A stretch of 64,000 nucleotides of DNA from NCBI GenBank assembly GCA_934675115.1, contig CAKUPH010000002.1, forward strand, positions 1 through 64,000. Reading direction: 5' to 3'. The notes under the pieces were generated by a model, which saw nothing but the letters and a program-made list of their open reading frames with translations, had not been told where the DNA came from and searched no databases. This document shows positions 1-9,708 of the stretch, piece after piece (the first letter of the stretch is position 1; every line of letters begins with the position of its first letter). Both the position numbers and the translations under genes were made by a program. Source of the DNA: an uncultured Oscillospiraceae bacterium (GTDB taxonomy: Bacteria; Bacillota; Clostridia; Oscillospirales; Oscillospiraceae).

Positions 1-167
1 CGGGTATTTTGTGCGCTGCGGCGGGGCGCAATCCTTCCGTCGGAAAAGGCTTTGCCTTTTTCGACGGGCTGAACGGCGCGCAGCCTGATGGCCGCGCGCC
101 GCGTTGATTATAGGGAAGCGGGGTGCTCCGGACGACCGGAGCCGGGGAAGAGCGTTCAGGCGGGACC
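1..167. other. Left-edge non-coding stretch with hairpins
   Basis: No coding region is supported here. Two inverted repeats are visible: an imperfect one at 38-66 (CGTCG...CGACG arms around a TTT/AAA-rich core) and a perfect 7-bp stem GCTCCGG/CCGGAGC at 125-142. The second lies just past the stop of the leftward permease gene and could end its transcript, although no U-tract follows on that strand. The GC-rich palindromes at 82-104 look like the modular hairpin repeats near 13.1 and 27.8 kb. Confidence 0.4.
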
Positions 168-1499
168 TCAGCCCATGATCATGGCAATGATCAGGCCCAC
201 GATGGTGGCGATGGAGGTTGCGCCGATCTGGACGATGGCGATCTGCTTGTAAACGTCCTTGTGGGTCAGGCCGAGGAAGCCCATGGTGACGTTCAGCATG
301 CTGGAGAAGGGCATGGAGTCGAAGGTAGTGGCGGCGGCCAGAGTCAGACGGTGGACCAGACCGGGGTTGGCGCCGGCGGCAATGGCCTTGGTGCAGACGG
401 TGCCAACGGCGCCGGAGATACCGCCCATGGAGTCGGCGCTCAGGGCGGCGAACAGGGCTGTGCCCACGACGACCATGATGTAGGGGCTGGCGTTCATGCC
501 GCTGATGGCGTCCATGGCCTTGTTGAAGAACGCGGTGTTGGAGACCAGCGTGGAGTAGCCCACGATGGCGCACACGGACAGCAGGGGCACGGAGCACTGG
601 ACGCAGCCGTTGGTGATGGTGGCGGCCAGACGCTTGTGGAAGCCGCGCTTGATGTTCAGCAGCAGGCAGACCAGAATAGCGGCGGTCTGAGCGATGACGG
701 TGGCGGGGGTGGAGGCAAACTTCAGCGCGAACTGGAGGAAGGGACAGCCCACGACCACTACCAGCAGGGGAATAACGGCCTCGATGAAGGAGGGCATCTG
801 GTCCTCGGTCAGGTTGGTGGCCCCGGCGCGCATACCGGCCTCCGCGGGGGAGGGGGTGTAGCCGATGCCGGCCTTGCGGTACTTGCGCACCAGCGCATAA
901 TTGACGTACAGCAGCACCAGAACCACCTGCACCACGCACATCACAACGCCGATGAGGGCGCCGTCGTACATGGTGGTGCCCAGCGCCTGAGAGGCGATGA
1001 GGTTGCCGATGGTGGGGGAGCCGGGGAACATGAAGCTGAAGGCGGAGTTGATGCCAACCATGGTGACGCAGGCCACGTTCAGGGGCAGGTCGGCGGCCTT
1101 CATCAGGGAGAAGGCGAACACGGCTGCCAGGAAGGGCCAGGACTGGATGCCCACGAAGCCGCAGATGGCCACGAAGATGGCCAGCGCGAAGATGGCGAAC
1201 CGGGTGCCGAACTTATTGATGAGCACCCGGCCCAGCACCACGTCGGAGCCGGTGCCGATCATGCAGCCGCTGAACGCGCCGCCGAACATGAAGGCGATCA
1301 GCAGGTTGGAGCAGTAGCCGCCGGCCGCGCCGGAAAACAGGGTGAAGATGGCGTTGATGGGGCCGCCCTCCACGCCGAAGGACAGGATGATGCCGCCGAT
1401 GATGGCGGCGGGGATCAGGTTGACGCCCTTCATGACGAGGATCATCAGGACGACGAAGGATACAACGAACAGCACTGCGGAAAGAGCGACAGATGTCAT
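168..1499 (-). CDS. GntP-family gluconate/organic-acid permease
   Basis: This 443-residue protein is almost entirely hydrophobic, with about a dozen membrane segments. It has the glycine-rich loops of the GntP family (GGIILSFGVEGGP near residue 40, FPGSPTIGNL near residue 165). GntP carriers import gluconate or related sugar acids and hydroxy acids by proton symport; the substrate cannot be read from sequence. I start at the ATG giving MTSVALSA because GAAAGGAAG sits 8 nt upstream; an in-frame ATG 14 codons earlier has no ribosome site. It is transcribed alone, divergently from trmO, from a promoter at 1636-1664. Confidence 0.85.
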   Translation of the reverse strand: MTSVALSAVLFVVSFVVLMILVMKGVNLIPAAIIGGIILSFGVEGGPINAIFTLFSGAAGGYCSNLLIAFMFGGAFSGCMIGTGSDVVLGRVLINKFGTRFAIFALAIFVAICGFVGIQSWPFLAAVFAFSLMKAADLPLNVACVTMVGINSAFSFMFPGSPTIGNLIASQALGTTMYDGALIGVVMCVVQVVLVLLYVNYALVRKYRKAGIGYTPSPAEAGMRAGATNLTEDQMPSFIEAVIPLLVVVVGCPFLQFALKFASTPATVIAQTAAILVCLLLNIKRGFHKRLAATITNGCVQCSVPLLSVCAIVGYSTLVSNTAFFNKAMDAISGMNASPYIMVVVGTALFAALSADSMGGISGAVGTVCTKAIAAGANPGLVHRLTLAAATTFDSMPFSSMLNVTMGFLGLTHKDVYKQIAIVQIGATSIATIVGLIIAMIMG

Positions 1500-1635
1500 T
1501 GTGTACGCTTCCTTTCTCTTATCTCTTTTCTCTTTTTGCACTCGACCGGGGAGCGCATTGCGTGAAACAGGGCCGCGGAACGGTCATGCCGCCCGCTTCA
1601 CCGGCTGGCCGGATCCGGACCCCGGAACGACTGTT

Positions 1636-1664
1636 ATTATAGCAGAATCGGCAGTTCGTGTCTT
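1636..1664 (-). promoter_or_regulatory. Promoter for the GntP permease
   Basis: On the minus strand there is an extended -10 (TGC then TATAAT, 1641-1636), 17 bp from a -35 reading AAGACA (1664-1659). Confidence 0.55.
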
Positions 1665-1753
1665 TGTCCCGGACAAATAAAATGAATTTCAGGGTTTAGC
1701 CGCAGAGGACAATGAAAAAGTTGGCATATTTTTTGCAAATCGCCGAAAAAGTA

Positions 1754-1782
1754 GAGACAACTTTTCCATTTCGTGCTATAAT
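1754..1782 (+). promoter_or_regulatory. Promoter for trmO-proC
   Basis: An extended -10 (TGC TATAAT, TATAAT at 1777-1782) lies 17 bp after GAGACA (1754-1759). It is 75 bp before the trmO start. Confidence 0.6.
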
Positions 1783-1857
1783 GCTTTTAATTTTCCGGGA
1801 AGATTCTGCCCGCAGAGGAGGGAACGCCGGGAAAAAATGGTCGAAGGAGTGGTCGGT

Positions 1858-2538
1858 ATGGAGCCGGTAGCCCGCATCAGGTCAGATTTCCCCACAAAGT
1901 TCGGCATTCCCCGGCAGAGCGGCCTTGTGAAGGACCTGACCGCCACCGTGGTGTTCGAGCCGAAGTACCGGGACCCGGAGGCCCTGCGGGGCATCGAGGG
2001 CTTTTCCCACCTGTGGCTCATCTGGGAGTTCTCCGCCGCCAGGCGGGGGGACTGGTCACCTACGGTGCGCCCGCCCCGGCTGGGGGGCAATACCCGGATG
2101 GGCGTGTTCGCCACCCGCTCCCCCTTCCGGCCCAATTCCATCGGCCTTTCCTGCGTGAAGCTGGAGGGGGTGGAGCAGCTGCCGGGACTGGGGACGGTGC
2201 TTCGTGTGTCCGGGGCGGACCTTATGGACGGCACGCCCATCTTCGACGTGAAGCCCTACGTCCCCTATGCCGACTGCCACCCCGAAGCCAGCGAGGGCTT
2301 CACCGCCCCGGGGCAGGACTATCTGCTGGAGGTGGACATCCCGCCGGAGCTGCTGGAGCGGGTGCCGGAGGACAAGCGGGCGGGCCTGCGGGGCGTGCTG
2401 GCGCAGGACCCGAGACCCTCCTACCAGCGGGACCCGGAGCGGGTGTACGGCTTCACCTTCGCGGGGCTGGAAGTGCGTTTTACCGTGGCGGATGGGCGCC
2501 TTACGGTGTGCGATATTCAGAGAAAGGAAGTACAATAA
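1858..2538 (+). CDS. trmO: TrmO/TsaA tRNA methyltransferase
   Basis: The 226-residue product matches the TsaA/TrmO family, which uses S-adenosylmethionine to N6-methylate threonylcarbamoyl-adenosine at tRNA position 37. The family signatures are visible: IRSDFPTKFGIPRQSGLV near the N-terminus, GFSHLWLIWEF near residue 50 and ATRSPFRPNSIGLSCVKL near residue 90. The start at MEPVARI is chosen because GAAGGAG ends 8 nt upstream; an in-frame ATG 7 codons earlier is less well placed. proC follows after 1 nt, so the two are cotranscribed. The tcdA-type gene at 38.8 kb acts on the same modified base. Confidence 0.9.
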   Translation: MEPVARIRSDFPTKFGIPRQSGLVKDLTATVVFEPKYRDPEALRGIEGFSHLWLIWEFSAARRGDWSPTVRPPRLGGNTRMGVFATRSPFRPNSIGLSCVKLEGVEQLPGLGTVLRVSGADLMDGTPIFDVKPYVPYADCHPEASEGFTAPGQDYLLEVDIPPELLERVPEDKRAGLRGVLAQDPRPSYQRDPERVYGFTFAGLEVRFTVADGRLTVCDIQRKEVQ

Positions 2539-2539
2539 T

Positions 2540-3367
2540 ATGAAGACCATCGCGTTTATCGGCGCCGGAAACATGGGCGGCGCTCTGGCCCGGGCAGCCT
2601 GCCGGGCCATTGATCCCAAGGAGGTCGTGATCTACGAGCCCAACGCCGCCGCGGCCGCGGCACTGGCGGAGGAGACGGGCTGCATTGCCGCCGCCAGCGG
2701 GGCGGAGGCCGTCCGGGCGGCGAAGTACGTCATGCTGTGCGTCAAGCCTCAGGTGATGCCCGGGGTGCTGAACGGACTGATCCCGGCGCTGAAGGACGGT
2801 ATTGCCGCCGGGGAGCACCGGGTGCTGGTGTCCATCGCTGCCGGCGTTCAGCTGGCCACGCTGGCGGGCATTTTGGCCGCCGGCGGGGTGGAGCTGCCCA
2901 CGGTGCGCATCATGCCCAACACCCCCGCCTCCATCGGCGAGGGCGTGCTGCTCATGGCTCCGGACGCCGCCGTCACCGACGAGGATTACAGCGGGCTGAC
3001 GGACGCCCTGCGGTGCAGCGGCCTGCTGGAGCGGGTGACGGAGGCCCAGCTGGACATGGGCTCTGCCATCTCCGGCTGCGGCCCGGCCTTTGTTTACCTG
3101 TTCATCGAGGCGCTGGCCGACGGCGGCGTGCAGATTGGCCTGCCCCGGGACAAGGCCCAGGCGTGGGCGGCCAAAATGGTGGCCGGTTCGGCGGAAATGG
3201 TCCTCCGGAGCGGTAAGCACCCCGGCCAGCTCAAGGACGCCGTGTGCTCCCCCGGCGGCACCACCATCGCCGGTGTGGCCGAGCTGGAGAACCGGGCCTT
3301 CCGGTCCGCGGCGGCGCAGGCCGTGGTGGCGGCCTACGAGAAGAACAGCAAGCTGGCAAAGCAGTAA
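2540..3367 (+). CDS. proC: Pyrroline-5-carboxylate reductase
   Basis: ProC reduces 1-pyrroline-5-carboxylate to proline with NAD(P)H in the cytoplasm. The 275-residue protein opens with the dinucleotide fold IAFIGAGNMGGALAR. It has the family motifs CVKPQ, VRIMPNTPASIGEG near residue 130 and the C-terminal SAISGCGPAFVYLFIEAL and CSPGGTTIAGVAELE. The length is normal. Its ribosome site GAAAGGAAG lies inside the end of trmO. A 16-bp GC hairpin follows at 3384-3417. Confidence 0.96.
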   Translation: MKTIAFIGAGNMGGALARAACRAIDPKEVVIYEPNAAAAAALAEETGCIAAASGAEAVRAAKYVMLCVKPQVMPGVLNGLIPALKDGIAAGEHRVLVSIAAGVQLATLAGILAAGGVELPTVRIMPNTPASIGEGVLLMAPDAAVTDEDYSGLTDALRCSGLLERVTEAQLDMGSAISGCGPAFVYLFIEALADGGVQIGLPRDKAQAWAAKMVAGSAEMVLRSGKHPGQLKDAVCSPGGTTIAGVAELENRAFRSAAAQAVVAAYEKNSKLAKQ

Positions 3368-3383
3368 GAAATCCAATAAACGC

Positions 3384-3417
3384 ACAACGGCGGGCCGCAT
3401 TTGCGGCCCGCCGTTGT
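3384..3417 (+). terminator. Hairpin terminator after proC
   Basis: A perfect 16-bp inverted repeat (3384-3399 / 3402-3417) with a 2-nt loop lies 17 nt after the proC stop. The U-tract is poor, but its position and strength support termination. The araC gene converges on it from the other side. Confidence 0.7.
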
Positions 3418-3470
3418 ACTTATAAAAGGGATCCTTTTTGTTGAATGGGGCAGAAAACTGGCGGAGTTCA

Positions 3471-4310
3471 TCATCCGCCGCGCTCCTTCAGTTCGCTGGG
3501 GAGGGCATTGTAGGTCTGCCGGAAGGCCCGGAGAAAGGCGGCGTAGCTGCCGAAGCCCGCCTGCGCCCCGGCCTGCACGGCGGGCACGCCGCTCCGGATG
3601 AGCTCACTTGCCCGGATGAGCCGCTTCTGGGTGACGTACTGGTGGAGAGTCTGGCCGGTGACGGCCTTGAACCGGCGCATGAGGTGGTAGCGGCTGAGGT
3701 ACACCGCCCCGGCCAGTGCGTCGGCGGACAGGTCGCCGTCCAGATGGCCGTTGATATACCGCAGCACCTCCTGGATTTTCGGGTCCTGCCGGACGCTGTC
3801 CGGCCCCGGCCCGCCGGGGAGCTGGCGGTTGAGATAGACCAGCAGCCGCAGGAACGCCGCCCGGGCCAGCACCTCGTGGCCGAAGGCCCGGTCCTTCTGA
3901 GCGTCCTCCAGCTCCCGCAGGAGGGCCATGTACCGGGGCCGCTCCCCGGCGGCGGGACGGATGAGCCGGAGACTCTGGCTCCGGGCGGTGTCGAAGCAGT
4001 CCAGCAGCGGGGGCAGGCCCGGGCCGTCCAGCTCCGGCCGCAGCCAGATCACGAAGCGCTCGTATGGCTCGGACAGGTCCACGACGGGACGGTGGATCTC
4101 GCCCCCTGCCACCAGCAGAATGTCCCACGGCTTGAGATAGTAGGTGTTGCCCTCCACCAGATAGGTCACCTGCCCGGACAGGGGGATGACGATCTTGTGA
4201 AAGGTGTGGTAGTGGTAGTCCAGCTGGAGCTGCCGCTGGTCGCGCAGGTGGAACAGCCGGAATTCCTCGTCCAGATAGCCCCGGCGGCCCACCTCGGTGC
4301 GGTCAAACAT
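3471..4310 (-). CDS. AraC-family regulator with N-terminal cupin
   Basis: The 279-residue protein has an N-terminal cupin-like sensing half (DYHYHTFHKIVIPLSGQVTYLVEG near residues 30-55). Its C-terminal AraC DNA-binding domain has two helix-turn-helix units (LSADALAGAVYLSRYHLMRRFKAVTG, then AGFGSYAAFLRAFRQTYNALPSEL). Such proteins usually bind a small ligand and switch a nearby operon, but no obvious target is adjacent. The start at MFDRTEV follows GGGAGGAGGG; the frame is open 19 codons further upstream without a ribosome site. Confidence 0.87.
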   Translation of the reverse strand: MFDRTEVGRRGYLDEEFRLFHLRDQRQLQLDYHYHTFHKIVIPLSGQVTYLVEGNTYYLKPWDILLVAGGEIHRPVVDLSEPYERFVIWLRPELDGPGLPPLLDCFDTARSQSLRLIRPAAGERPRYMALLRELEDAQKDRAFGHEVLARAAFLRLLVYLNRQLPGGPGPDSVRQDPKIQEVLRYINGHLDGDLSADALAGAVYLSRYHLMRRFKAVTGQTLHQYVTQKRLIRASELIRSGVPAVQAGAQAGFGSYAAFLRAFRQTYNALPSELKERGG

Positions 4311-4474
4311 GGCGTCCCTCCTCCCGTGGTTTACCCAGAGCATACCGCACGTTCTGCAAGATTTCAAGGGGAAAGAGCGATTTTTCTTCCGGATCGGAGC
4401 ATCCGGCCGACAGGGCGGCGTTGGGGTTCCGGAGAAATTTCCCCGCCCCGGGCAGAAAATTCACAAAGGGGCGG

Positions 4475-4503
4475 TTGCGGCGGGAAAAACCGCGTGCTAT
4501 ACT
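4475..4503 (+). promoter_or_regulatory. Promoter for the orphan response regulator
   Basis: TTGCGG (4475-4480), 17 bp, then extended -10 TGC TATACT (TATACT at 4498-4503), 43 bp before the start codon. Confidence 0.55.
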
Positions 4504-4545
4504 GAATATGATCGGGCGCTTGACGGCCCGGAAGGAGGCGGTTTC

Positions 4546-5223
<678 letters not shown>

Positions 5224-5261
5224 AAACCGCCGAAAAATCCATTCAGATATTCTGGAAATGT

Positions 5262-5302
5262 AAAGCCGTGTCCGGCGCATTCGCGCCGGGCACGGCTTTT
5301 TT
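5262..5302 (+). terminator. Terminator between the response regulator and citrate synthase
   Basis: A 17-bp stem (5262-5278 / 5283-5299, one G-U pair) with loop ATTC and six T's at 5297-5302. Because the arms begin with AAA it could also stop the convergent citrate synthase transcript. Confidence 0.85.
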
Positions 5303-5329
5303 GTTGTATTCTGATGGGCAAGGACAGCG

Positions 5330-6715
5330 TCAGCCCCGCTGATCCAGCGGGACGAAGTCCTGCTTGGGGCAGATGGCCTTGTAGGCTGGGCGGATGATCT
5401 TGCCGTAGGGGTTGTAGACCTCCTCCACCCGGTGAGCGCACCAGCCCACGATGCGGGCGATGGCGAACAGGGGGGTATACAGCTCCGGCGGGATGTCCAT
5501 CATCTTGTAGACAAGTCCGGAGTACATATCCACGTTGGCGCACATGGTCTTGTTGTCTCCGGTGACCCGATGGAAGATGCCGGGGGTCAGGCGCTCCACC
5601 GACTCGAACAGCTCGAACTCGTCCAGCATCCCCTTCCTTTCCGCCACCTTCCGGGCGAACTGCTTAAGCAGCACGGCCCGGGGATCGGACAGGGTGTAGA
5701 TGGCGTGGCCCATGCCGTAGATGAGGCCGGAGCCGTCCCCCGCCTCGCCCCGGAGGAGCTTTTCCAGATAGGCGGACAGGGCGTCGTCATCCTTCCAGTC
5801 GGTGACGTCCTTCTCGATGTGGCTGAACATCTCCATGACCTTCATGTTGGCGCCGCCGTGGCGGGGACCCTTCAGGGAGCCCACCGCCGCCGCGATGGCG
5901 GAGTAGATGTCGGTGCCCGAGGAGGACAGCACCCGGCAGGCAAAGGCGGAGTTGTTGCCGCCGCCGTGCTCCATGTGGAGCACCAGACACAGGTCCAGCA
6001 GATGGGCCTCGTCCTCGGTGAACTGGTTGTCATGCCGGACGGAGTAGAGGAAGTTCTCCGCCACGCTCAGCCCCTCCTGAGGCCGGTGGAGGTAGAGGGA
6101 ATCGTTGTCGAAGTAGTGCCGCTTGGTGGCGAAGGCGTGGGCCACGATGACGGGGTACCGGGCGATGAGCTGGACAGCCTTGAGCATCTCGGACTCCAGT
6201 GCCCGGTTCTCAGAGTCGGTGTCGTAGGAGTAGAGGGCCAGCGTGGCGCGGGCCAGCTTGTTCATCACGTCCCGGCTGGGGGCCTTGAGGATCATATCCT
6301 CAGTGAAGTTGGGGGGCAGGTTGCGGAAGTGGGACAGGATGCTCCGGAACTCGTCCAGCTGGTCCCGGGTGGGCAGGGAGCCGAACAGCAGCAGGTAGGC
6401 CGTCTCCTCATAGCCGAAGCGCTCCTCGCTGACAAAGCCGTGGATGAGGTCCTTGACGTCGATGCCCCGGTAGATGAGCTGGCCCTCCCGGGGGATCTTC
6501 TCCCCGTCCTGCAGGTAGTAGCCCCGGACGTTGCCGATCTGGGTGATGCCGGCCATGACGCCGGTGCCGTCGGAGTTGCGCAGGCCGCGCTTGACGCCGT
6601 AGCGCTCGTAAAGGGATGGGTCGATGCGGTCATATTTCGCGTACTGCTGGCATATCCCTTTGATATAGGACAAGGCGTGCTCGTCGCTGGGGGACATATA
6701 GGTGGTCGGTGTCAT
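5330..6715 (-). CDS. Citrate synthase
   Basis: The 461-residue enzyme joins acetyl-CoA and oxaloacetate to citrate. The active-site blocks are present: LVLHMEHGGGNNSAF, GPRHGGAN and GMGHAIY. It resembles the longer clostridial form with an N-terminal extension before GVMAGITQIGNV. A methylcitrate synthase role cannot be excluded by eye. I start at MTPTT, preceded by AAGGAGG; the frame runs 14 codons further into the operator region. It is monocistronic and under a promoter overlapped by two matching operators (6739-6776), so it is probably repressed. No aconitase or isocitrate dehydrogenase gene is adjacent. Confidence 0.93.
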   Translation of the reverse strand: MTPTTYMSPSDEHALSYIKGICQQYAKYDRIDPSLYERYGVKRGLRNSDGTGVMAGITQIGNVRGYYLQDGEKIPREGQLIYRGIDVKDLIHGFVSEERFGYEETAYLLLFGSLPTRDQLDEFRSILSHFRNLPPNFTEDMILKAPSRDVMNKLARATLALYSYDTDSENRALESEMLKAVQLIARYPVIVAHAFATKRHYFDNDSLYLHRPQEGLSVAENFLYSVRHDNQFTEDEAHLLDLCLVLHMEHGGGNNSAFACRVLSSSGTDIYSAIAAAVGSLKGPRHGGANMKVMEMFSHIEKDVTDWKDDDALSAYLEKLLRGEAGDGSGLIYGMGHAIYTLSDPRAVLLKQFARKVAERKGMLDEFELFESVERLTPGIFHRVTGDNKTMCANVDMYSGLVYKMMDIPPELYTPLFAIARIVGWCAHRVEEVYNPYGKIIRPAYKAICPKQDFVPLDQRG

Positions 6716-6738
6716 GTCGCCTGCCTCCTTGCAAATGA

Positions 6739-6776
6739 TGTTTAATCGAGTAAACAATATTTTAACGCATTAAACA
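6739..6776 (-). promoter_or_regulatory. Twin palindromic operators of the citrate synthase gene
   Basis: Two near-identical dyads lie 20 bp apart: TGTTTAATCGAGTAAACA at 6739-6756 and, on the minus strand, TGTTTAATGCGTTAAAAT at 6776-6759. The second overlaps the -10 and spacer of the promoter and the first covers the region just after the start point. This is the classical layout for a repressor. The binding protein is unknown. Confidence 0.7.
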
Positions 6777-6787
6777 GAAAACGTCAA
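6759..6787 (-). promoter_or_regulatory. Promoter of the citrate synthase gene
   Basis: On the minus strand TTGACG (6787-6782), 17 bp, TAAAAT (6764-6759). Confidence 0.75.
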
Positions 6788-6867
6788 TGCATATTGCTTG
6801 AAAAAAGATGCAAAAAATCCAGTGATCCCGTGGCGCGCTCCGTGAAAAATGCAGGAAGGTGAATTGA

Positions 6868-7920
6868 TTGTTGCAAAATTGTAAAGATTGGACAAGCATT
6901 CGCCTGCCCATGACGGCGGGCCTGCTGGCCGGGCTGCTGGTGCTGCTCATGCCCCTCCTGTGGGTGGATGGGCCGGAGCCGGGGGCGGCGGCAGCGCCGG
7001 AGGTCAGCCACGCTCCGGCAGAAACGGCGGCGGAGCCGTCCCCATCTTCTGCCCAGACCGCCCCGGCAGCGGACGACGGAGCGTACACCGTCCGGGTGCT
7101 GACGGAGGGCGGGGTGGAGGAGCAGACCATGGCGGATTACCTCTGGTCGGTGACGGCGGCGGAAATGCCCGCCGGGTTCGAGCCGGATGCCCTGCGGGCG
7201 CAGGCGGTGTGCGCCCGGACGTACACCCTCTGGAAGGCCACCCACAACTCAAAGCACAAGGAGCAGGGGGCGGACGTGTGTACCGATTCCGCCTGCTGTC
7301 AGGCGTACATCACCAAGGAAGCCGCGGCGGAGCGCTGGGGCGCGTCGGCGGCGGAGTACACGGCGAAGATCGCCGCCGCCGTGGCGGACACCTCCGGCGT
7401 CATCGCCGCCTACGACGGCAAGCCCATTCAGGCAGTGTTTTTCTCCTCCGCCTCCGGGGCCACCGAGGACGCGGCGGCGGTGTGGGGGAACGCCCTGCCC
7501 TATCTGGTGTCGGTGGACAGCCCGGAGGGGGACGAGGTGCCCAATTACCGCTCGGAAACGGTCCTCACCCGGGACGAGGTAAAGTCGCTGGTGACGGCGG
7601 CCTACCCCGGGGCGGACCTGTCCGGGGAGCCGTCGGAGTGGTTCCAAAACGTGACCTACACAGCTTCCGGCCGGGTGGCGTCGGTGGGCGTGGGCGGCGT
7701 GACATTATCCGGCGGCGCGGCCCGGAATTTGTTTTCCCTGCGCTCCGCCTGCTTCACCGTGGCTTATGCCGAAGGGTGCTTCACCTTTTCCGTCATCGGC
7801 TACGGCCACGGGGTGGGGCTGAGCCAGTACGGGGCCAACGCCATGGCAAAGGCGGGAAGCGGCTGGCGGGACATTCTGGCCCACTACTACACCGGCGTGA
7901 CGCTGGAGCCGGGCTGGTAA
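6868..7920 (+). CDS. spoIID: SpoIID/LytB-type lytic transglycosylase
   Basis: SpoIID degrades peptidoglycan during engulfment in sporulation. The 350-residue protein has an N-terminal membrane anchor (residues 13-33), a short low-complexity linker, then the SpoIID domain with the catalytic glutamate in VTAAEMP (E99). The metal-site region HNSKHKEQGADVCTDSACCQAY and the C-terminal GYGHGVGLSQYGANAMA are also present. The start is a TTG at 6868 after GGAAGGTGA. It lies divergent from citrate synthase and ends about 110 bp before the next gene. Its presence indicates a spore-forming lineage. Confidence 0.9.
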   Translation: MLQNCKDWTSIRLPMTAGLLAGLLVLLMPLLWVDGPEPGAAAAPEVSHAPAETAAEPSPSSAQTAPAADDGAYTVRVLTEGGVEEQTMADYLWSVTAAEMPAGFEPDALRAQAVCARTYTLWKATHNSKHKEQGADVCTDSACCQAYITKEAAAERWGASAAEYTAKIAAAVADTSGVIAAYDGKPIQAVFFSSASGATEDAAAVWGNALPYLVSVDSPEGDEVPNYRSETVLTRDEVKSLVTAAYPGADLSGEPSEWFQNVTYTASGRVASVGVGGVTLSGGAARNLFSLRSACFTVAYAEGCFTFSVIGYGHGVGLSQYGANAMAKAGSGWRDILAHYYTGVTLEPGW

Positions 7921-8028
7921 GGGGATTTTCCCTTGAAATCGGCGGGCATTGCTGATATACTACCATGGGTCTGAACAGCCTGTACTATTAAATATAGAAT
8001 AAACATAAAGAAATGGGAGATGCGCGCA

Positions 8029-9429
8029 ATGAACACCCGTTATGACGTCATGATCCTCGGCACCGGTGAAGCCGGAATTTTCGCCGCCTATGAGCTGAGC
8101 CTCAAGTGCCCCGGCGCCAAGGTGCTGGTGGTGGATCAGGGAGCGGACATTTATCACCGGAGCTGCCCCATCGTGGCGGGCCGGGTGAAGAGCTGCATCC
8201 ACTGCAAGGTGTGCGGCACCATGTGCGGCTTCGGCGGCGCGGGCGCGTTCTCCGACGGAAAATATAACTTCACCACCGCCTTCGGCGGCTGGCTCACCGA
8301 CTTTCTGGACGAGCGGGAGGTCATGGACCTCATCGACTACGTGGACAGCCTGAACGTCAAGCACGGCGCCACCACCGAGGTGTACTCCACCTCCACCCCC
8401 GAGGCCAAGGCGCTGGAGAAGCAGGCGCTGGAGCACGACCTCCATCTCCTTCAGGCCCGGTGCAAGCATCTGGGCACCGAGAACAACCTGAAGATCCTCA
8501 CCAACATCTACGAGGCCATCCGGGACAAGCATACCTTCCTGTTCAACACCGCCGTGCAGGACATCGAGGCGGACGCCGACGGCGGCTACGTCCTCATCAC
8601 CGAGGACGGCCAGCGCTATTCCGCCCCCTACCTCATTGCCGGGCCGGGCCGGAGCGGCGCGGAGTGGTTCTCCAACCAGTGCAAGAAGCTGGGGCTGGAG
8701 CTCATCAACAATCAGGTGGACATCGGCGTCCGGGTGGAGCTGCCCGCCACCGTGTTTGAGCATATCACCAACGTGGTGTACGAGTCCAAGCTGGTCTACC
8801 GCACCAAGCAGTACGGCGACCCGGTGCGCACCTTCTGCATGAACCCCTACGGCCATGTAGTGGCGGAGAATGTGGAGGGCATCAATACCGTCAACGGCCA
8901 CTCCTACTCCGACCCGAAGCTCCAGAGCGAGAACACCAACTTCGCCCTGCTGGTATCCAACCGGTTCACCTCCCCCTTCAACGAGCCGTACCGCTACGGC
9001 AAGCACATCGCGTCCCTGTCCAACATGCTGGCCGGCGGCGTGCTGGTCCAGCGCTTCGGCGACCTGGTGTCCGGCATCCGCACCAACGACCACCGGCTGG
9101 GCAAGTCCTTCACCCGGCCCACCCTGACCGCCGCTGTCCCCGGCGATCTGTCGCTGGCTCTTCCCAAGCGCCAGCTGGACGACATCATCGAGATGATCTA
9201 CGCGCTGGACAAGCTGGCCCCCGGCACCGCCAACTATGACACCCTGCTCTACGGCGCGGAGGTCAAGTTCTACTCCGCCCGCATCCAGTTGTCCCACCAG
9301 CTGGAGACTGCCATGCCCGGCTTCTTCGCCGTGGGCGACGGCGCAGGGGTCACCCGCGGCCTCGCGCAGGCGGGGGCTTCCGGTGTGAAAGCGGCCAGAG
9401 TGGTGGCGGAGCGGCTGAACGAGCAGTGA
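8029..9429 (+). CDS. FAD-dependent oxidoreductase, COG2509-like
   Basis: The 466-residue protein begins with a Rossmann fold for FAD (DVMILGTGEAGIFAAYELS). A cysteine cluster CIHCKVCGTMC near residue 57 is followed by GFGGAGAFSDGKYN, typical of uncharacterised FAD-dependent dehydrogenases of this group. The C-terminus has the second FAD contact PGFFAVGDGAGVTRGLAQAGASG. The CxxCxxCxxxC spacing might hold an iron-sulfur cluster, but this is inference. The substrate is unknown. The ATG at 8029 is preferred over one at 8020 because GGGAGA lies 8 nt before it. It appears monocistronic. Confidence 0.8.
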   Translation: MNTRYDVMILGTGEAGIFAAYELSLKCPGAKVLVVDQGADIYHRSCPIVAGRVKSCIHCKVCGTMCGFGGAGAFSDGKYNFTTAFGGWLTDFLDEREVMDLIDYVDSLNVKHGATTEVYSTSTPEAKALEKQALEHDLHLLQARCKHLGTENNLKILTNIYEAIRDKHTFLFNTAVQDIEADADGGYVLITEDGQRYSAPYLIAGPGRSGAEWFSNQCKKLGLELINNQVDIGVRVELPATVFEHITNVVYESKLVYRTKQYGDPVRTFCMNPYGHVVAENVEGINTVNGHSYSDPKLQSENTNFALLVSNRFTSPFNEPYRYGKHIASLSNMLAGGVLVQRFGDLVSGIRTNDHRLGKSFTRPTLTAAVPGDLSLALPKRQLDDIIEMIYALDKLAPGTANYDTLLYGAEVKFYSARIQLSHQLETAMPGFFAVGDGAGVTRGLAQAGASGVKAARVVAERLNEQ

Positions 9430-9468
9430 CGCGCGCCGCCCGCAAAATTGGGCGCAAAGAATAAAAAA

Positions 9469-9520
9469 GGCCGCCGCAGGCGGCCCCCGGATCAAAGCCC
9501 AGCGACAGCGGGTTTGATCC
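9469..9520 (+). terminator. Tandem hairpins after the FAD oxidoreductase
   Basis: GGCCGCC/GGCGGCC (9469-9485) is followed by a second hairpin with outer arms GGATCAAA/TTTGATCC (9489-9520). Neither has a long T-run. Confidence 0.45.
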
Positions 9521-9708
9521 GGAAAGGAGAAGCAGGGGAGCGGGCGAAGTTTTTGCCGAACGGCGGAAACGGAGCGAAGCGGACTTTGCGGCGGCAACGG
9601 TTCTTGCACAAAATAATTATTTTTTGACGCCCAAAACCCCGGTGAGCCGCCGCCGCTGCGCCCCTGCTTCCACAGCGGAAAAACGGCGCAAAGCCAGCGG
9701 GCAGAGAG

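Larger units (their letters stand above)
1500..1857. other. Divergent intergenic region gntP/trmO
   Basis: This stretch holds two back-to-back promoters (1636-1664 leftward, 1754-1782 rightward). The AT-rich segment 1676-1760 lies upstream of the rightward promoter. I see no gene in it. Confidence 0.6.
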
